Shown: positions 35,983-47,395, counted from the stretch's first letter. The stretch: DNA of 64,000 bases from Steinernema hermaphroditum (GCA_030435675.1 CM059623.1:15127592-15191591), one strand, 5' to 3'. Translations and numbers: made by a program. The notes: generated by a model from the letters alone, not told the origin.

Positions 35983-36093
35983 CTAGATATTTGAGGTTGC
36001 TGGCGAGCGAAGGGAGTCTGGGAGGGCCTCGGTGTCGTCCTCCTGGGACTCCTCTGCCCACTCTTCCTCCTCAGGGCTCTCTTTATGCAACAT
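35983..36093 (-). CDS. Possible short acidic terminal exon
   Basis: After a CAATCTAG acceptor, an ATG opens 36 codons encoding MLHKESPEEEEWAEESQEDD and a further 16 residues ending ATSNI, then TAG. Strong Glu/Asp bias over the whole stretch is unlike the surrounding sequence. It could be the last exon of a minus-strand gene whose other exons I could not find, or a very small protein. Confidence 0.35.
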   Translation of the reverse strand: MLHKESPEEEEWAEESQEDDTEALPDSLRSPATSNI

Positions 36094-36278
36094 TTCTAGA
36101 TTGCGCACAGTAAATTACGCAAGTGAGATTTTCAAAGATTTTCGCCTTGGTCCGTTAGTTTGTCTGTGCTCTGAAAGACTATTCTTTTTTGATCTAAACG
36201 CAGAGCATATTTGGCCTTCTGGCTGTTTCGTACGGACAAAGTGCAGTTTCATACATGTGTGACAGCCGTTTACTCCAT

Positions 36279-36362
36279 GTCATTCTGGCCGAGTGGTCTA
36301 AGGCGCTGCGTTCAGGTCGCAGTCCTCTTCGGAGGGCGCAGGTTCGAATCCTGCGGATGACA
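36279..36362 (+). tRNA. tRNA-Leu (CAG), second copy
   Basis: Identical over all 84 bases to the tRNA at 26298-26381 but on the opposite strand. Acceptor stem GTCATTC/GGATGAC, anticodon CAG, long variable arm, B-box GGTTCGAATCC, followed by a TTTT terminator. About 90 bases after the gene are also related to the flank of the other copy. Confidence 0.95.
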
Positions 36363-36727
36363 AAAACTTTTCCACTTTGCTTTCACAAACTCATTTTTCA
36401 TCCGTACTTTTTTTTGTCTCTAAACCTTGTTTCTAAGCATCTATGTATGACATCCCCTTTTACACACCGAGTCAAATCTCTGTCAAATCTCTCGACAACT
36501 TTGGAAACATTCCATTTTTAGAGGACTACATGAAGCACATTGTGGACATATCATAGGTCGTGTCAACATGCTATCCAGACGATTACCTAAAATCTTGGTT
36601 ACAGCTGATTAGGAACGACACAAGGCTATCACAATAACTTGTATGCATGTGATTAACATTTAACATAAAAGTGAGCTCCAATTACGACCTCTTTCTACAG
36701 ACAAAAAGACAACAACATCAACATATT
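36363..36727. other. Spacer between tRNA-Leu and the EB-module gene
   Basis: The first part is homologous to the 3' flank of the other tRNA-Leu copy. The rest is the 3' flank of the minus-strand EB-module gene. No gene seen. Confidence 0.5.
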
Positions 36728-38754
36728 CTAATACTCTCGACGACAGCAGATCTTCGACTTCGAGTTTTTCGGAACAATACACCGATCCGAGATCTCATGA
36801 CAGTTTCCAGTCATGCAGTCCTCTCCCGTTTCCACGAACCCTTTAGGACAGCGATTGATTCCACGACAGCACACTTTCGAAGTGGGATCGCACATTGAAC
36901 CTTGGGAACAGTCCGCAGAGCGCGTGCACTTGATAAGCTTTCCAAAGCGGTCTACTGAAGGTTCCGTTCTAAGTCCGACGTTGCACAGAAGTCCTAAGCG
37001 GGGATGTTTTTAGATTAAGCTGAAGACTAGCATACGTTTGCATAGCCCGTCGCTGTGGTGATATCCTTTAGGACATTCACAAACGCCCCTCACGCATTGC
37101 ATATCCTCGGAAACGCCGATATCCGCGCGGTTACGGTAGCCGTTGTTCTTGCCAACGCATTGCTCGGAGACCTAAGAATAGTATGGATGAATAAGACGAT
37201 CTCTATGTGGGTCTTACGAAGCAGCTGTCGCCATGATAGGCGATGGGATAGCACTGGCCATCGATATAGACGTCCTCCAAGCTGACGCATGGTTTGGGAC
37301 AGCAGATCTAAACATGGGTATTCTATGTGTCATGTGGTCTCTCTCTACCTGTTTGTCCGTTCCCACCCTGTCACTGTGACAGAAATGTGTCATAGAAGGG
37401 CAAGACTGACAACCATAATCAGGGTGAGAACTCGATTCATGGGCATTTCCAACCGGACAAGTAGGGTTATTAGGCGTCGGAATAGGACAACAGAAGCCCT
37501 GGTAGAGATTGGGCTCCTTAGGGATATCGAACACAGGCACACAGTAATGGTCCTGTGGACAAGATGTGGCCATTTCCACACTTCTCTTCTGGATCGGCGC
37601 AACATCGATTTCCGGATCAGTGGAGTTGTCAAAACTGAGATCGGCGAACATGACTCGATGGGGATTGCTTGTTTGGCACATCAAGATTTGACCGTTTCTC
37701 TTAAAGGCCTGCCCATTGTTCACACACTTATAGGCTGAAATCGTGACCATTGTGACATGAGTCAAACATCAGCCCACCGATTGGTTTGCAGCCTCCGGCT
37801 CCATCTCTTTGGAATCCCATTTTACAACGGCATCCTCCACTTGTGCACTCCGAATAGGCAGCGGAACATTCCACGTCCGATTTGCACTTTTCTCTGAGAC
37901 GTCTACGACTTCTCTTGCATGTCTTTCCGTCCACATCCACACTGTAGCCGATCTCCTTAGGACACTCGCATCCACAGATGTTAGGTCGGAGGCATACACA
38001 AGCTGCGTTTCCAGTACATCCTTGGGTGGGCTGGCACGGCTGACCAACATAGGGTTTCCCGTCGGGCGAAGTGACTTCCGTTTCGGAGGTACAACAGAAG
38101 CCGCTGCGTTGCTCACATGTGGAGCCCAAGGGGCAGGCCATGACCGGGCCGTTTCGGAACCGGCAGATGGTCGATTTCTTTGTTTGAGGATTGAGAAGGG
38201 GCTTAGAAGGGAATGGACAGGTTCTGAGCTCTAAAAAGGAGAGTACTCTAGGGGAAATCCTAAGAGATTGCCTCTTACTGGTGCAACAGATGCCATAGAG
38301 AGGATTGCAGATCCCTGAACCCATGCACTGCTTATGCAGACTACAAGTTTCATATTCTCTTCCGGCCAAAGCGAAGATCGGCTTTCCGCCGCCGGGACAG
38401 TAATCGCCTGAAACACATAACCCACTCTATTCCTTTTAAATTCGCGCTTACGAGGCTGGTCAGGGGTGCCCTTTCCTTTCGGTTTCTCCAAAATAAAAGG
38501 GAAGCACGCTTCGCCGTATCTTCCATCGACGTTACCATAGTGACACAACTCGCCCGGGGCGCATTGTTCCGTTGAAGTGCACGAAGCAAGACGACATTGA
38601 CCCTCATGGCAGAATCGTCCAGCGATGCACTGGAACGAGTAGGTACATTGCGGCTGCAGCTGTGCCAGTGTGGAGCCTAAAGAGGAGCACTGTAGCTGGA
38701 TGTCTTCGGCTAAGACCTACCAGCCAGAGCGAAAATCAAGAAGAGAAGCCACAT
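36728..38754 (-). CDS. Secreted Cys-rich protein with EB modules
   Basis: Eight exons in transcript order, 38754-38721, 38676-38452, 38407-38279, 38230-37778, 37734-37349, 37307-37218, 37171-37036 and 36993-36728, join in frame to 572 residues. It begins with a signal peptide, MWLLFLIFALAG, then carries repeated six-to-eight-cysteine units of the nematode EB type, for example CHEGQCRLASCTSTEQC, GSGICNPLYGICCTS, CPLGSTCEQRSGFCC, CKSDVECSAAYSECTSGGCR and CDPTSKVCCRGINRCP. Units alternate between EB-like (C-CC) and EGF/lead-like (CECPKGY, CRCKMGF) forms. Expected to be extracellular, perhaps a cuticle or matrix component; binding partner unknown. No membrane anchor is visible at the C-terminus (ICCRREY). 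Confidence 0.92.
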
Positions 38755-39289
38755 CGCTTCGAGTGGTCAGCAGATGCGAATGGCTACAGATGCGAGTGGC
38801 CGCCGGTCAGCCGACGAGTGACCAAATCGGTCGGTTTGCTCAGTGATGCAGCTGTGGAGACAAAGCGGCGCGTCTGACTAAAGGTGCCCTTTCGCCGTTG
38901 AACAATGGATATGAACAGGCTTTATTAACATACCGCCGCCGGCTGATGTCATGTGATAGCGCTGAATGTGGTGTGTTGAGTAAATACAGTAATGAGGCCG
39001 TGTACGCACATGCTAAACGCCGCCTTATGTTGCTAGCAGACAGATACAACACCAAAAACAAACATGAGATGACATTGGCCTCTATCAGATGTACATATAA
39101 TACTCTACAATAGCAGACGTATAGTACAATGCTGAAGTGTTCATGAAGAACAAAACACCTTCCTGTCGTTTTTCTGGCTCGGTCTTAACATGATCATAAC
39201 GTCTCCATTCGCTTTCCTTTCTATTATTTGTATGGTCTAAGTTTGCGCCTCTTAACTAGGTCTGTTTTATGTAGAAATGTGCATCTACA
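38755..39289. other. Upstream region of the EB-module gene
   Basis: Probably promoter of the EB-module gene on the minus strand. No recognised coding sequence. Confidence 0.4.
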
Positions 39290-39574
39290 ATGCGGTACCA
39301 GGATGGCCTTCTTCGACTGGAGACGCTATCCGAGTGGAATGATCTTCTTCAGAGCAGACGAATACCCATCATTGTGCGGGACATGGAAGAGGCTACCAGC
39401 TCGATCCGGCCAAAATATAGCAGTGGAGAACAGCGAGCGATGTCGGGAAGCCATTATCAAAGGAGCACGGGTGCGGACTTCAGTGTTTCAGCGGATTACG
39501 ACCTCATATGCCGACCTGCAACACCAACAAGTCCCAACGTTTCGACCAGAGATCTGACGACCAGAGACATGTAG
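39290..39574 (+). CDS. Hypothetical small protein (94 aa)
   Basis: An ATG shortly after a TTTATGTAG acceptor-like site opens 94 codons to TAG. The peptide starts MRYQDGLLRLETLSEWNDLL, continues with an Arg/Ile-rich segment (RRIPIIVRDME) and ends in a Ser/Thr-rich tail with STRDLTTRDM. The composition is protein-like and the frame is open right from the acceptor, but I do not recognise it. It could be a terminal exon of a plus-strand gene. Confidence 0.4.
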   Translation: MRYQDGLLRLETLSEWNDLLQSRRIPIIVRDMEEATSSIRPKYSSGEQRAMSGSHYQRSTGADFSVSADYDLICRPATPTSPNVSTRDLTTRDM

Positions 39575-40271
39575 CAAAGGGAATGGGTCTGATTTTCTCT
39601 GATCATCTCAGCTCTGATCTCCGCGCTACCGGCTCAATTAGAGACCTATTCACGAAAAAATGCTGAAATGGTCAATGTAAATCGTTCTCCTTTCTCGACG
39701 GAACGCTGAAGAGGGCTCCAGATGGCATGGGACGAAATTTCAGTCCGAACTCTGGCGGCCAGGTAAAAAAATTCCAAAGCGTTTGGAAGCCTGTATCGCG
39801 GCAGAAGGTGGTCACTTCAAACTGAATATGTGACATCCCACGCAGTTTTTGCTGTTCTTTCACGTAGTGAATACCGTTGGTGCCAATTCGTTCACCGTTT
39901 TGAAATGAGGTCGATTTTAGGTGTCGAACGCCCTCTTTATGATGTGGAAACCTGTTCGCGAAACCTGTTACTGTAAATAGTTAATGCAAACCGTATCACC
40001 CCCATCGCTTGTGTTTCCCTGCAAGTTCCCCGAATAGAACACCCCCTTTCCCAACGGAACTTTTTCATGTTACTCTGCGAAAGATCGATTTTTGATGCGT
40101 GCCGCAGCAAGACCAAATATCGCCAAAAAAACGATGACAGCTACATGACAAATGGACTTCTCATCTCCAGAGATGAAGATGATCTCTATGAACCAGACGT
40201 TTATTCAAAAAAAAAACGACTTCAAGCCGGGTGGTCCTCCCTCAAGAATGTACATGTCACGCGAACGATTC
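39575..40271. other. Spacer before the crotonase gene
   Basis: No supported gene on either strand. Confidence 0.4.
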
Positions 40272-41267
40272 TCATAGTTTCGATTTTCGTCCGATAAACT
40301 TTGATGCACCGGGCTGCGATTCACTCGAGATGACCTTTAGACCTCCCGTCAATTCATAATCGAAACATTCTTCATAGCTTCTGGCATCATAGGCAGCAAA
40401 ATATGCAGCTTCACGATCGGCCCTCAAACAGTTTTGAGGGAATTTCGCGATTTCTTTTCCGAGCTTGATGGCTTCTTTGAGGGCTGAAAATGGATGGAGA
40501 TTAGAGGGAATATGGAAAGGGTCTTCGTTGTGCATTATGTGATATCTTGCATGGTGAATGCCATGGGGATTCAAGAGTGAATGGATGGAAAGGGTTTACC
40601 TTGGCCTTCATCGACGAGTCTATTCACTAACCCCCAGTCAAAGGCCGTCTCTGCATCAACTTCTCTTCCAGTCAGGATCATGTCCATAGCTCTGGACATC
40701 CCTATGGCCTTGGGCAGACGGAATGTTCCACCATCGATGAGCGGAACTCCATGCCGCCGACAGAAAACTCCAAATTTCGATTTTCTAGAAGCAACTCGAA
40801 GATCACACATGAGCGCCATCTCGAGGCCCCCTGCCACCGCATATCCCTCCACAGCTGCGATCACCGGTTTAGAGAAGACCATCTTCGTCGGGCCCTACTT
40901 CAATCTTTGAATCAAATCTTCATGATACTATAGGCATACCATGGGACGATACTTCTCCAAAAACTCAGCAGAGGGGACGTTTCCCTTGGCCACTTCACTT
41001 AGGTCATATCCCGCACAGAATGTTCCTCCTTCTCCATATAAAATGGCGACTTTGTACTCTTCTGACTGTTCGAATCGATCGAAAGCGGCTATCAGTTGTT
41101 TGGCGGTGTCATGGCTGACGCAGTTCTTCTTCGCGGTGCGGTTTATTCCGATAAGAAGAAGGTCGTCTTTTGGAGTGACATTTACTAAAGTTTAAACGTA
41201 TGGAAGGACGACTGAAAAGCGAACCTAGTGTGGAAGCCATGGATGAGAATCGGCGAAGAAAATACAT
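40272..41267 (-). CDS. Enoyl-CoA hydratase/isomerase (crotonase) family protein
   Basis: Four exons, 41267-41225, 41184-40940, 40894-40600 and 40483-40272, join in frame to 264 residues, the normal crotonase length. The N-terminus MYFLRRFSSMAST looks like a mitochondrial presequence; a Met at residue 10 would remove most of it. Crotonase features: GGTFCAGYDL (oxyanion-hole Gly/Ala region), KPVIAAVEGYAVAGGLEMAL with the first acid Glu, and GVPLIDGGTFRLPKAIGMSR. The position of the second catalytic Glu in classical hydratases is replaced: the segment reads FCRRHGVPLIDGGT rather than FxQPE. It is therefore in the subgroup of crotonases with CRRxGVPLIDGGT, whose reaction is not certain. A role in fatty-acid or branched-chain oxidation is inferred only from the family. 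Confidence 0.92.
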
Positions 41268-41717
41268 CGATAAACAGTAATTAAACGGAGTGAAACTGAG
41301 CGGTGGGACTACATTATTTGTGTTTTGCGATTGTGGGTCGCGGCGATGCTTCGTGAGCACGTGTAGGAGGGTGATAAATGGCAAATCGGCGATGCGATGC
41401 CAGACGGAAAAAGAGGGTATTGGTAAACAGTTGAGAAGGTAAAATATAGGTTAAGATAAATTATGAAGCGAAATGAAAAATTGAAAAATTATTCAATCAA
41501 CGGCTCACACCGTGTAAAGTGTCTCATAAAGCACATAGAAGAACAGTATCACACCGTAGTCGTCGCTTATCTTCTTTCTTCGGTGATCACAATGCAAAAT
41601 AAAATGATGATTGCAATATTCGGAAGTTTGGAATTGTGCGCCCTTCTCGTACATCTTAATCGTCGCTGTTCAGCTGAGAAATGTTGCGAAGAGTCACCTT
41701 CCAGGTCGAGAGTTTCT

Positions 41718-42313
41718 TCAACTTCTAAAAATGTGTTCTCTATAAGTTTGATGAGGTGTCAAGTGGTGGACCTTCTTGATGACGCCGTCGTCCTTCATCA
41801 GTTCTTCGCTCTCCTTGTACATCATCTTTTGAGTTATCGAACCGTCTCCGCCCAGCTTCTTCAATCGACTGTTCACTCTTTCGTAATCCTTTTCGAGACC
41901 ACCGAAGAAGACGTCGAATTCTTTGTTCACATCCTAGACACAGAACTATGTTGCGTTCAGCACAGAGTTAAAACCATTAGAGTTGATGCCATAGCTGACT
42001 TCTGACGTTTTGGCTCCTCGGGATCTCTCGAAATGCCGCCTATCTTCTCCTTTTTGTATGCTGCGTCGGCGAAAGTGACGTGTTTCACTGTCTTAATATG
42101 TTCTGCGTGGTAGTCAATCCCACACATCTCACAGATCAGAACCTAAAAGGAGATGTTTCCATGGTTCATGAAACGCAGTAACCTCTGTCTTCTGGTCTCG
42201 TTCGGCACAGAACTCACAGTCAAACGTCGTCTTCTCTGACAAGGGTTCGTTGCAGGACGAACACTTAATGGAATGCCTTGACCCGTTAGGAGATCCCCTT
42301 CGAGTTCGTAGAT
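41718..42313 (-). pseudogene. Spare 3' exon cassette of the RING family (zinc finger + coiled coil), unit 1
   Basis: Contains three exon-like blocks matching the last exons of the neighbouring RING gene: a four-Cys block (CSSCNEPLSEKTTFDCEFC), a VLICEMCGIDYH block and a coiled-coil block (VNKEFDVFFGGLEKDYERVN). The blocks are open, but no start, N-terminal half or RING domain precedes them. It is either a truncated duplicate or an alternative set of last exons. Confidence 0.6.
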
Positions 42314-42458
42314 CTAAACGAAACACTTTTGAGGTTAAGCACAAAAATATAAAACATGTGATCCCTTTTTACACTGACGTAACGTTCCTATTTATGATGT
42401 TGCGCTGACGTTACTGGAGATTAAGACGGTATGACCGCTGGCTATGTGTCTTCATGTA

Positions 42459-42761
42459 TACTCAGGTTAAAAAATCTCTCGGCAAAACGGCGAGTGCTCT
42501 CTCCACGAATTTCGCGGCGTTATAAGAATCGTATGTTCGTACAGCGCCGATGGTGATGGCTCAAACGATCCGCCAGAGACAGATCTACAAAACAATGTTG
42601 AGTTTTTTTTTTGAAACGACATCTCGTACGTGAAGAAAACATGCGACTTATCCACAAACTCAAAAATCCCATTGTGATTTCGGCGTTGTACGAACATACG
42701 ATTCTTATAACGCCGCGAAAGGCGTGGCGGGAGCCTCCGAAGAGATTTTTTAATCTGAGTA
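42459..42761. mobile_element. Foldback MITE with TA target duplication (303 bp)
   Basis: Ends TACTCAGGTTAAAAAATCTC and its inverse, with further pairing in a 39-base segment containing GAATCGTATGTTCGTAC. Flanked by TA on both sides. The matching place in unit 2 (about 48724) has a single TA and no insert, which shows the insertion cleanly. No coding capacity. Confidence 0.85.
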
Positions 42762-42864
42762 TAAATCTTGTCGCGCTATACATAGAACTTACTTTTCAGA
42801 TCCCGTGTCAGAGAGGTATAAAGTCGGCGTTCGTAGTGACTCGGCTGAGAAATGTTCTGAAGAG

Positions 42865-44936
42865 TTATCTTCCAGATCGAGAGTTTCTCCAACTTCTAAA
42901 AACGCGTCCCTTAGAAGTTTGATGAGATATCAAGTGGTGGACCTTCTTAATGACGCCGTCGTCCTTCATCAGTTCTTCGCTCTCCTTGTCCACCACCTTT
43001 TGAGTTATCGGACAGTCTCCGCGCAGCTTCTCCAGTCGATTGTTCACTCTTTCGTAATCCTTTTCGAGACCACCGAAGAAGATGTCGAATTCTTTGTTCA
43101 CTTCCTAAAGACAGAACTATGAGTTGAGTTAAGCACAAAGTTAAAACCATTAGAGTTGATGCCATGGCCGACTTCTCACGTTTTGGCTCCTCGGGATCTC
43201 TCGAAATACCGCCTATCTTTCCCTTCTTGTATGCTGCGTCGGCGAAAGTCACCAGTTTGACTCTTGAGGCGCGATCGTTGTGGTAGAGAAGCCCACACGC
43301 CCCACAGATCAGAACCTAAAAGGAGATGTTTCCATGGTTCATGAAGCGCAGTAACCTCTGTCTTCTGATCGCGTTCGGCACAGAACTCACAGTCGAACGT
43401 TTTCTTCTCTGACAAGGGTTCATTGCAGGACGAACAGTGCAAGGAAAGCCTTGGCCCGTTAGGAGATCCTCCTTGACTGTCATGAAGAGTTAGTAGATCT
43501 GAATCAAACACGTTAAGTACAGAAATATGAAACATGTGTTCCTATTTGAAGCCACGACGCTGACGTTACTCGAGATTAAGGCGGACAGTTATCTATCTAG
43601 GTCAACGCCGTAGAACTCACTTTTCAGAGCCCAGTTAACGGGGAGATATTCGGCAATGTTGAGTTGAGCTTCTGATCGACACATAGGACACGTCAGCGTC
43701 TTCTTCTTCTGAATGGGATCCTGTACCGATATTTGCACTTCACAGTCGACACAGACGGAGTGTCCGCACTTCGGCATCACCTTAGGGTTCTGGAACATCT
43801 CACGGCACACAGGACATGTTGATGCTGCGCACATTGTCTTCTTAAGCTCCAATATTTCGACCACATTCGTTGGGGTGTTGCTCACTTCAGAAATGAGTTC
43901 TTCTTGAGTGGTTGTCTCTCTTCTTGAGTGGTTGTGTCTCAGATATGGAGTGAGGTCGAGTGTATGGATTGCCTGAGAGGCATATTCTTTATAGTAAAGT
44001 ACATTACCGCAAAAAGCGCAACTTGACCCGGTAGGCTTGACTGGTAATTTCTCGATTTTTCGATTCCTGCAATGACTTGAATTCAGGTTCAATTTGTAGA
44101 GTACACCTAACGTCATGTTTAGTCTCCAGAGCTGACCGATCGAGTTCACAATGATAACATCTTCTCCAAAATTATGCGTCTTCAAGAACCAGTCCACCAT
44201 TGCGTCTCCTTTTATCGTGTCTCCGTCCGAAAGTTCGATTTGCTCTCCGGCATTGCTAAGATCCAATGGGTACAGCTTTCTGTGATTCAAGGCGTAGAAG
44301 CGATCACGGTGTGCGAAGACAGCAACAGATTCATCTACAGTGCTGCATCACAGAAAGATAATTTTGAAAATGCCAAACTGTTATTAATGACGATTTCTTT
44401 CATAAGTTCAAACGAAAAAGTTATCCACCTCCCGTTCACTTCGATGTAAAACGTGGAGCCGTAGACGGAGAAGTATCTATAAAAAAAACTCTGAAGGGCA
44501 ATTTATAATTTATAATTGAAACCTCGCATTGTCGTATTTCAAGGTCTTGACGTTTATCATTGACTTGCCGACGAGTTTATGAATTTTGATTTCGATGCCT
44601 TCTATATTATGTCCGTATGTTAGACAACCATGATAGACTGCGTCAGACGTTACATTGCAGAAACATGTGTAGGGTTTCCCCTTTGCGTTTTCCGACTAAA
44701 CTCTTTCATAATCATAAGTAAACAGATAACAAACCCTAAGACCATTAGGACAGCCATATCGCTCGATTTCGTGACTTTGGCGATTGTAGATCATTATATG
44801 CTTTCTTAGAGACGGTTTTTGAGTAATGCGGTGATATTCCCTACCTTGTAAAATGCAGAATCACTTTGTCGCCGGAGACAGAACATAGCAGAGCGTCTTT
44901 GAGATCTCCTTCCAAAACAAGAGATGAAACCAACAT
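42865..44936 (-). CDS. Nematode RING-finger family protein A
   Basis: Exons in transcript order: 44936-44845, 44804-44735, 44695-44523, 44476-44429, 44342-43621, 43498-43356 and 43315-43180 join in frame, then a coiled-coil exon ending at 42865 whose phase I could not reconcile. The N-terminal half has repeated beta-type segments (DRFYALNHRKLYPLDLSNAG, VIIVNSIGQLWRLNMTLGVL) like a short propeller. A C3HC4 RING follows: CPVCREMFQNPKVMPKCGHS, VCVDC and CPMC. Then come two C-x2-C pairs (CSSC, CEFC), a further C-x2-C (VLICGACG), and a Glu/Lys-rich coiled coil. A RING suggests ubiquitin ligase activity with the coiled coil for assembly; substrate unknown. It is a tandem paralogue of the gene at 48740-50826. 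Confidence 0.8.
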
Positions 44937-46400
44937 TCCTGCAAGTAAAACTAAACAAATGTCACCAAGGACAAAAGGGAGCGAGATTGTTGTAAGACGC
45001 GCGAAAAATATAATCGAGGGCGCTTCATGACATCATGCTGAATCCAGTCGAAGCGCGGTGGTGGGACACAGAGAACGGAACGAATTCGTTTTTGCTGTTC
45101 ACTTTATCGTTCTCCGTCCAGACCACGAAATGAAGTCACTTCCGTTCCTGCAAGTAAGTCAAAAAAATATTATCAAACACTAAGGAGAGCAGATACGAGC
45201 CCCGAAGTCGCCTATGTGCCGCAAACGCCCCGACAAGATCAAGGTCCACCGCCATTTGCCAAGTTTTGCCGATTCCCGCATGCCCAATGAAGCGTGCCGT
45301 CTCCGACCGGTTCGCCATCGGAGCCACGCCAGGGATGAAGGCGAGAGCGTTGCAGCACATCCGAAAAATGTAATCAATGATGATTCATGTCCGCATGCAT
45401 GAGTTCTTATCAGTACAATAAAAGTTCTTCCTATGGGACGGAACTCTCGACTCTGATCGCAGGAATTGGGGACGCGGCGAGCTACAGCGGCAATTCTAAG
45501 TCCAATAACGCGGCGTAGTTATGCAAGCCGCCGCTAGACAGAGATTGTATGTATTGGGCTTTAACCCAATAAGTTTTTAACTACAGGTTGTTGTATTGAA
45601 AATGCCAAACATTCACGAATTTTATCAACATCAGGTATCAACTCTAAGTCCATGAATATGAGTATAATATGTAGAGTAAGAATAGGGAACAGCGAACTAG
45701 AGGATAATTCCAGGTTCAACGAGGTTGCGCGTAGTTCTATTGGGTTGGTACATTGAAAATGTCGGTTCGTCGGGGTCAGAAGCTGGATGCTGCGTTTACA
45801 GAAAATCCAGGGTTTGAAGTCGAAAAATGTTTTTGGTCCACTTTTCTACGTCCTTATCTTATTCTGTGTAACGTTCAGATAGAGCTACGAGAGTGCTATA
45901 TAAACAGTAAACAGGTATCTGTCAGTTCAAAGTGGAGAGCCACTGCTAGGGCGAACTGTATGTGATGTGAGCTCTCGGGCACAATCAGAATAGACCCAAC
46001 GCTGCACGCGCTTGGATGTAGTCACCGTCCATCAAGCAATTAATGCCATAGCATGCCCGTACATCACTTCGCATTTCGCAATGTCCATGTGTCAGTTTGA
46101 CCCGCTGTTATCAATCTTGCTGCCCGTGGAGCTGTGCTCTCTTCATCAAAGAGGCCGTTAGTGATGTCGTCAACAAGGGCTGTCGTCCACTACTGCCAAA
46201 CGTCGCTACGCCTTTTATGATTTTACCACAAATAAGATAATGGTGTCATGCCGTCGGCAGATCATTTGTAGGCCTTTAAAGCTATTCATAAAATACAAAT
46301 AACAAACGTGCATCCTTTATTAACTCGTAATTGCAAATGGATAAAATGTTCGATAGAAATGGACAAAAAAAGATATGTAGGCCTAGGAATGCCCTCAAAA
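44937..46400. other. Upstream region of RING gene A and non-duplicated spacer
   Basis: A broken second copy of the gene's first exon lies at about 45109-45160. To 45490 the sequence matches the region upstream of RING gene B. From 45490 to 46400 it is unique to this unit, with mariner-type end fragments near 45590 and 45740 (GGGTTGGTACATTGAAAATG), no complete element and no gene. Confidence 0.5.
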
Positions 46401-46411
46401 TTACTGAGGAA

Positions 46412-46640
46412 GGTTGACACGCATCTTCATCTTATAGTAGGTGTTGAGGAGAACGCGAAGGGCGATTCCGTAGAATACAGTGAGCGAGATGCCGACCAGA
46501 TTGGCGACGACGCATTTAATGTCGTCGATGTGGTTTGTAGGTACAGAAACGCTCGATCGCTTCCGAATAAGCGACGGAGGGGATACAAATGGTGATGCAG
46601 CTGTAGGCCATGAAATCCCACGTAATCATGTGGTGGAAGA
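46412..46640 (-). pseudogene. Serpentine receptor-like gene fragment
   Basis: Minus-strand reading gives ITWDFMAYSCITICIPSVAY followed by SEAIERFCT. After a one-base frame change it gives DDIKCVVANLVGISLTVFYG then IALRVLLNTYYKMKMRVN, which ends at a donor-like GTAATT. The two hydrophobic segments with an intervening ERF and basic loop look like part of a nematode chemoreceptor. The frame break and truncation at the duplication boundary (46645) make it a pseudogene. The family within the receptor superfamily is uncertain. Confidence 0.5.
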
Positions 46641-46769
46641 CACGAACGTAGGAGGGTGATAAATTGCAAATCGGCGATGCGATGCCAGACGGAAAAAGAG
46701 GGTATTGGTAAACAGTTGAGAAGGTAAAATATAGGTTTAGACAAATTATGAAGCTTTAATTGGCCATGT

Positions 46770-47395
46770 TTGAGACCAGAATGAAGTGATTCACCAAGGG
46801 GGGACAAGAGACAATATATAAAACGATATTCCAAGTTTGACCTTCGATGGTTTTTCGTTTGTGTCCTCAGTGATCAATTCCGAAGTCCGCGTCGCCAGCT
46901 GCCCTGATGGTTCCCGGTTCGCCTGTTGTGCTCCGACAACGCGTTTCGCCTGCATGCCTGTTCTTCACTCGTGCCGCCCGCGGAAGCTGCCGAAGAAGCT
47001 CCTCAACTCCGACGTCCGCGCCACCACCTGAGCTGAAGATGGGTTTGCTGTGCTCCACCGTCTCCGGAATCAGCTCTTCGCCTCTCTGATGCCCGCGCAC
47101 ACTAATGGGATCGCCGTGCTCTACTCTGATGTGCCGAAGTCAGAAGAAGACCGGCGACTACGGAGTGATAATGTGTTTCTTGTGCATATATATGACGTCT
47201 CGCAAGGCGTAAGCCTTTGATACGAGAAATAAACTCGTAAATAAACTCGTAAACTCGTAAACTCGTCCTCAGTGATCGGTAGGGTCGTTCACTCCCTCTC
47301 TTTCTCTCTCTATCGAGTTTATTTCTCGTATAAAAGGCTTGCGAGGCCAAAGTCATATTGTCACTCCTTGTTCGTAATCATTACGAGTTTATAGT
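46770..47395. other. Unit 2-specific insert with inverted repeat
   Basis: Absent from unit 1. It contains a GC-rich stretch (46880-47100) open in several frames, an AAACTCGT microsatellite (about 47225-47265) and an imperfect inverted repeat of about 35 bases (47193-47235 against 47310-47350, containing CGAGAAATAAACTCG). Probably a mobile or rearranged fragment; type unknown. Confidence 0.5.

Larger units (their letters stand above)
41362..45490. repeat. Segmental tandem duplication, unit 1 (RING-gene locus A)
   Basis: Its left boundary (GTAGGAGGGTGATAAA and about 100 bases after it) recurs almost exactly at 46648. Its right boundary (CTCTGATCGCAGGAATTGGG) recurs near 51007. Between them every exon of the RING gene and its spare 3' cassette has a counterpart in unit 2. 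Confidence 0.85.

Noticed and set aside
45136..45377. Minus-strand frame containing a GIGKT string, considered as an NTPase
   Set aside because: Only five residues match a P-loop; the surrounding sequence has no NTPase features and overlaps a rearranged upstream region.
46837..47100. GC-rich frames on both strands in the unit 2 insert
   Set aside because: Cys/Arg/Pro-rich peptides in three frames simultaneously, with no start or splice support; kept only as part of an unclassified insert.
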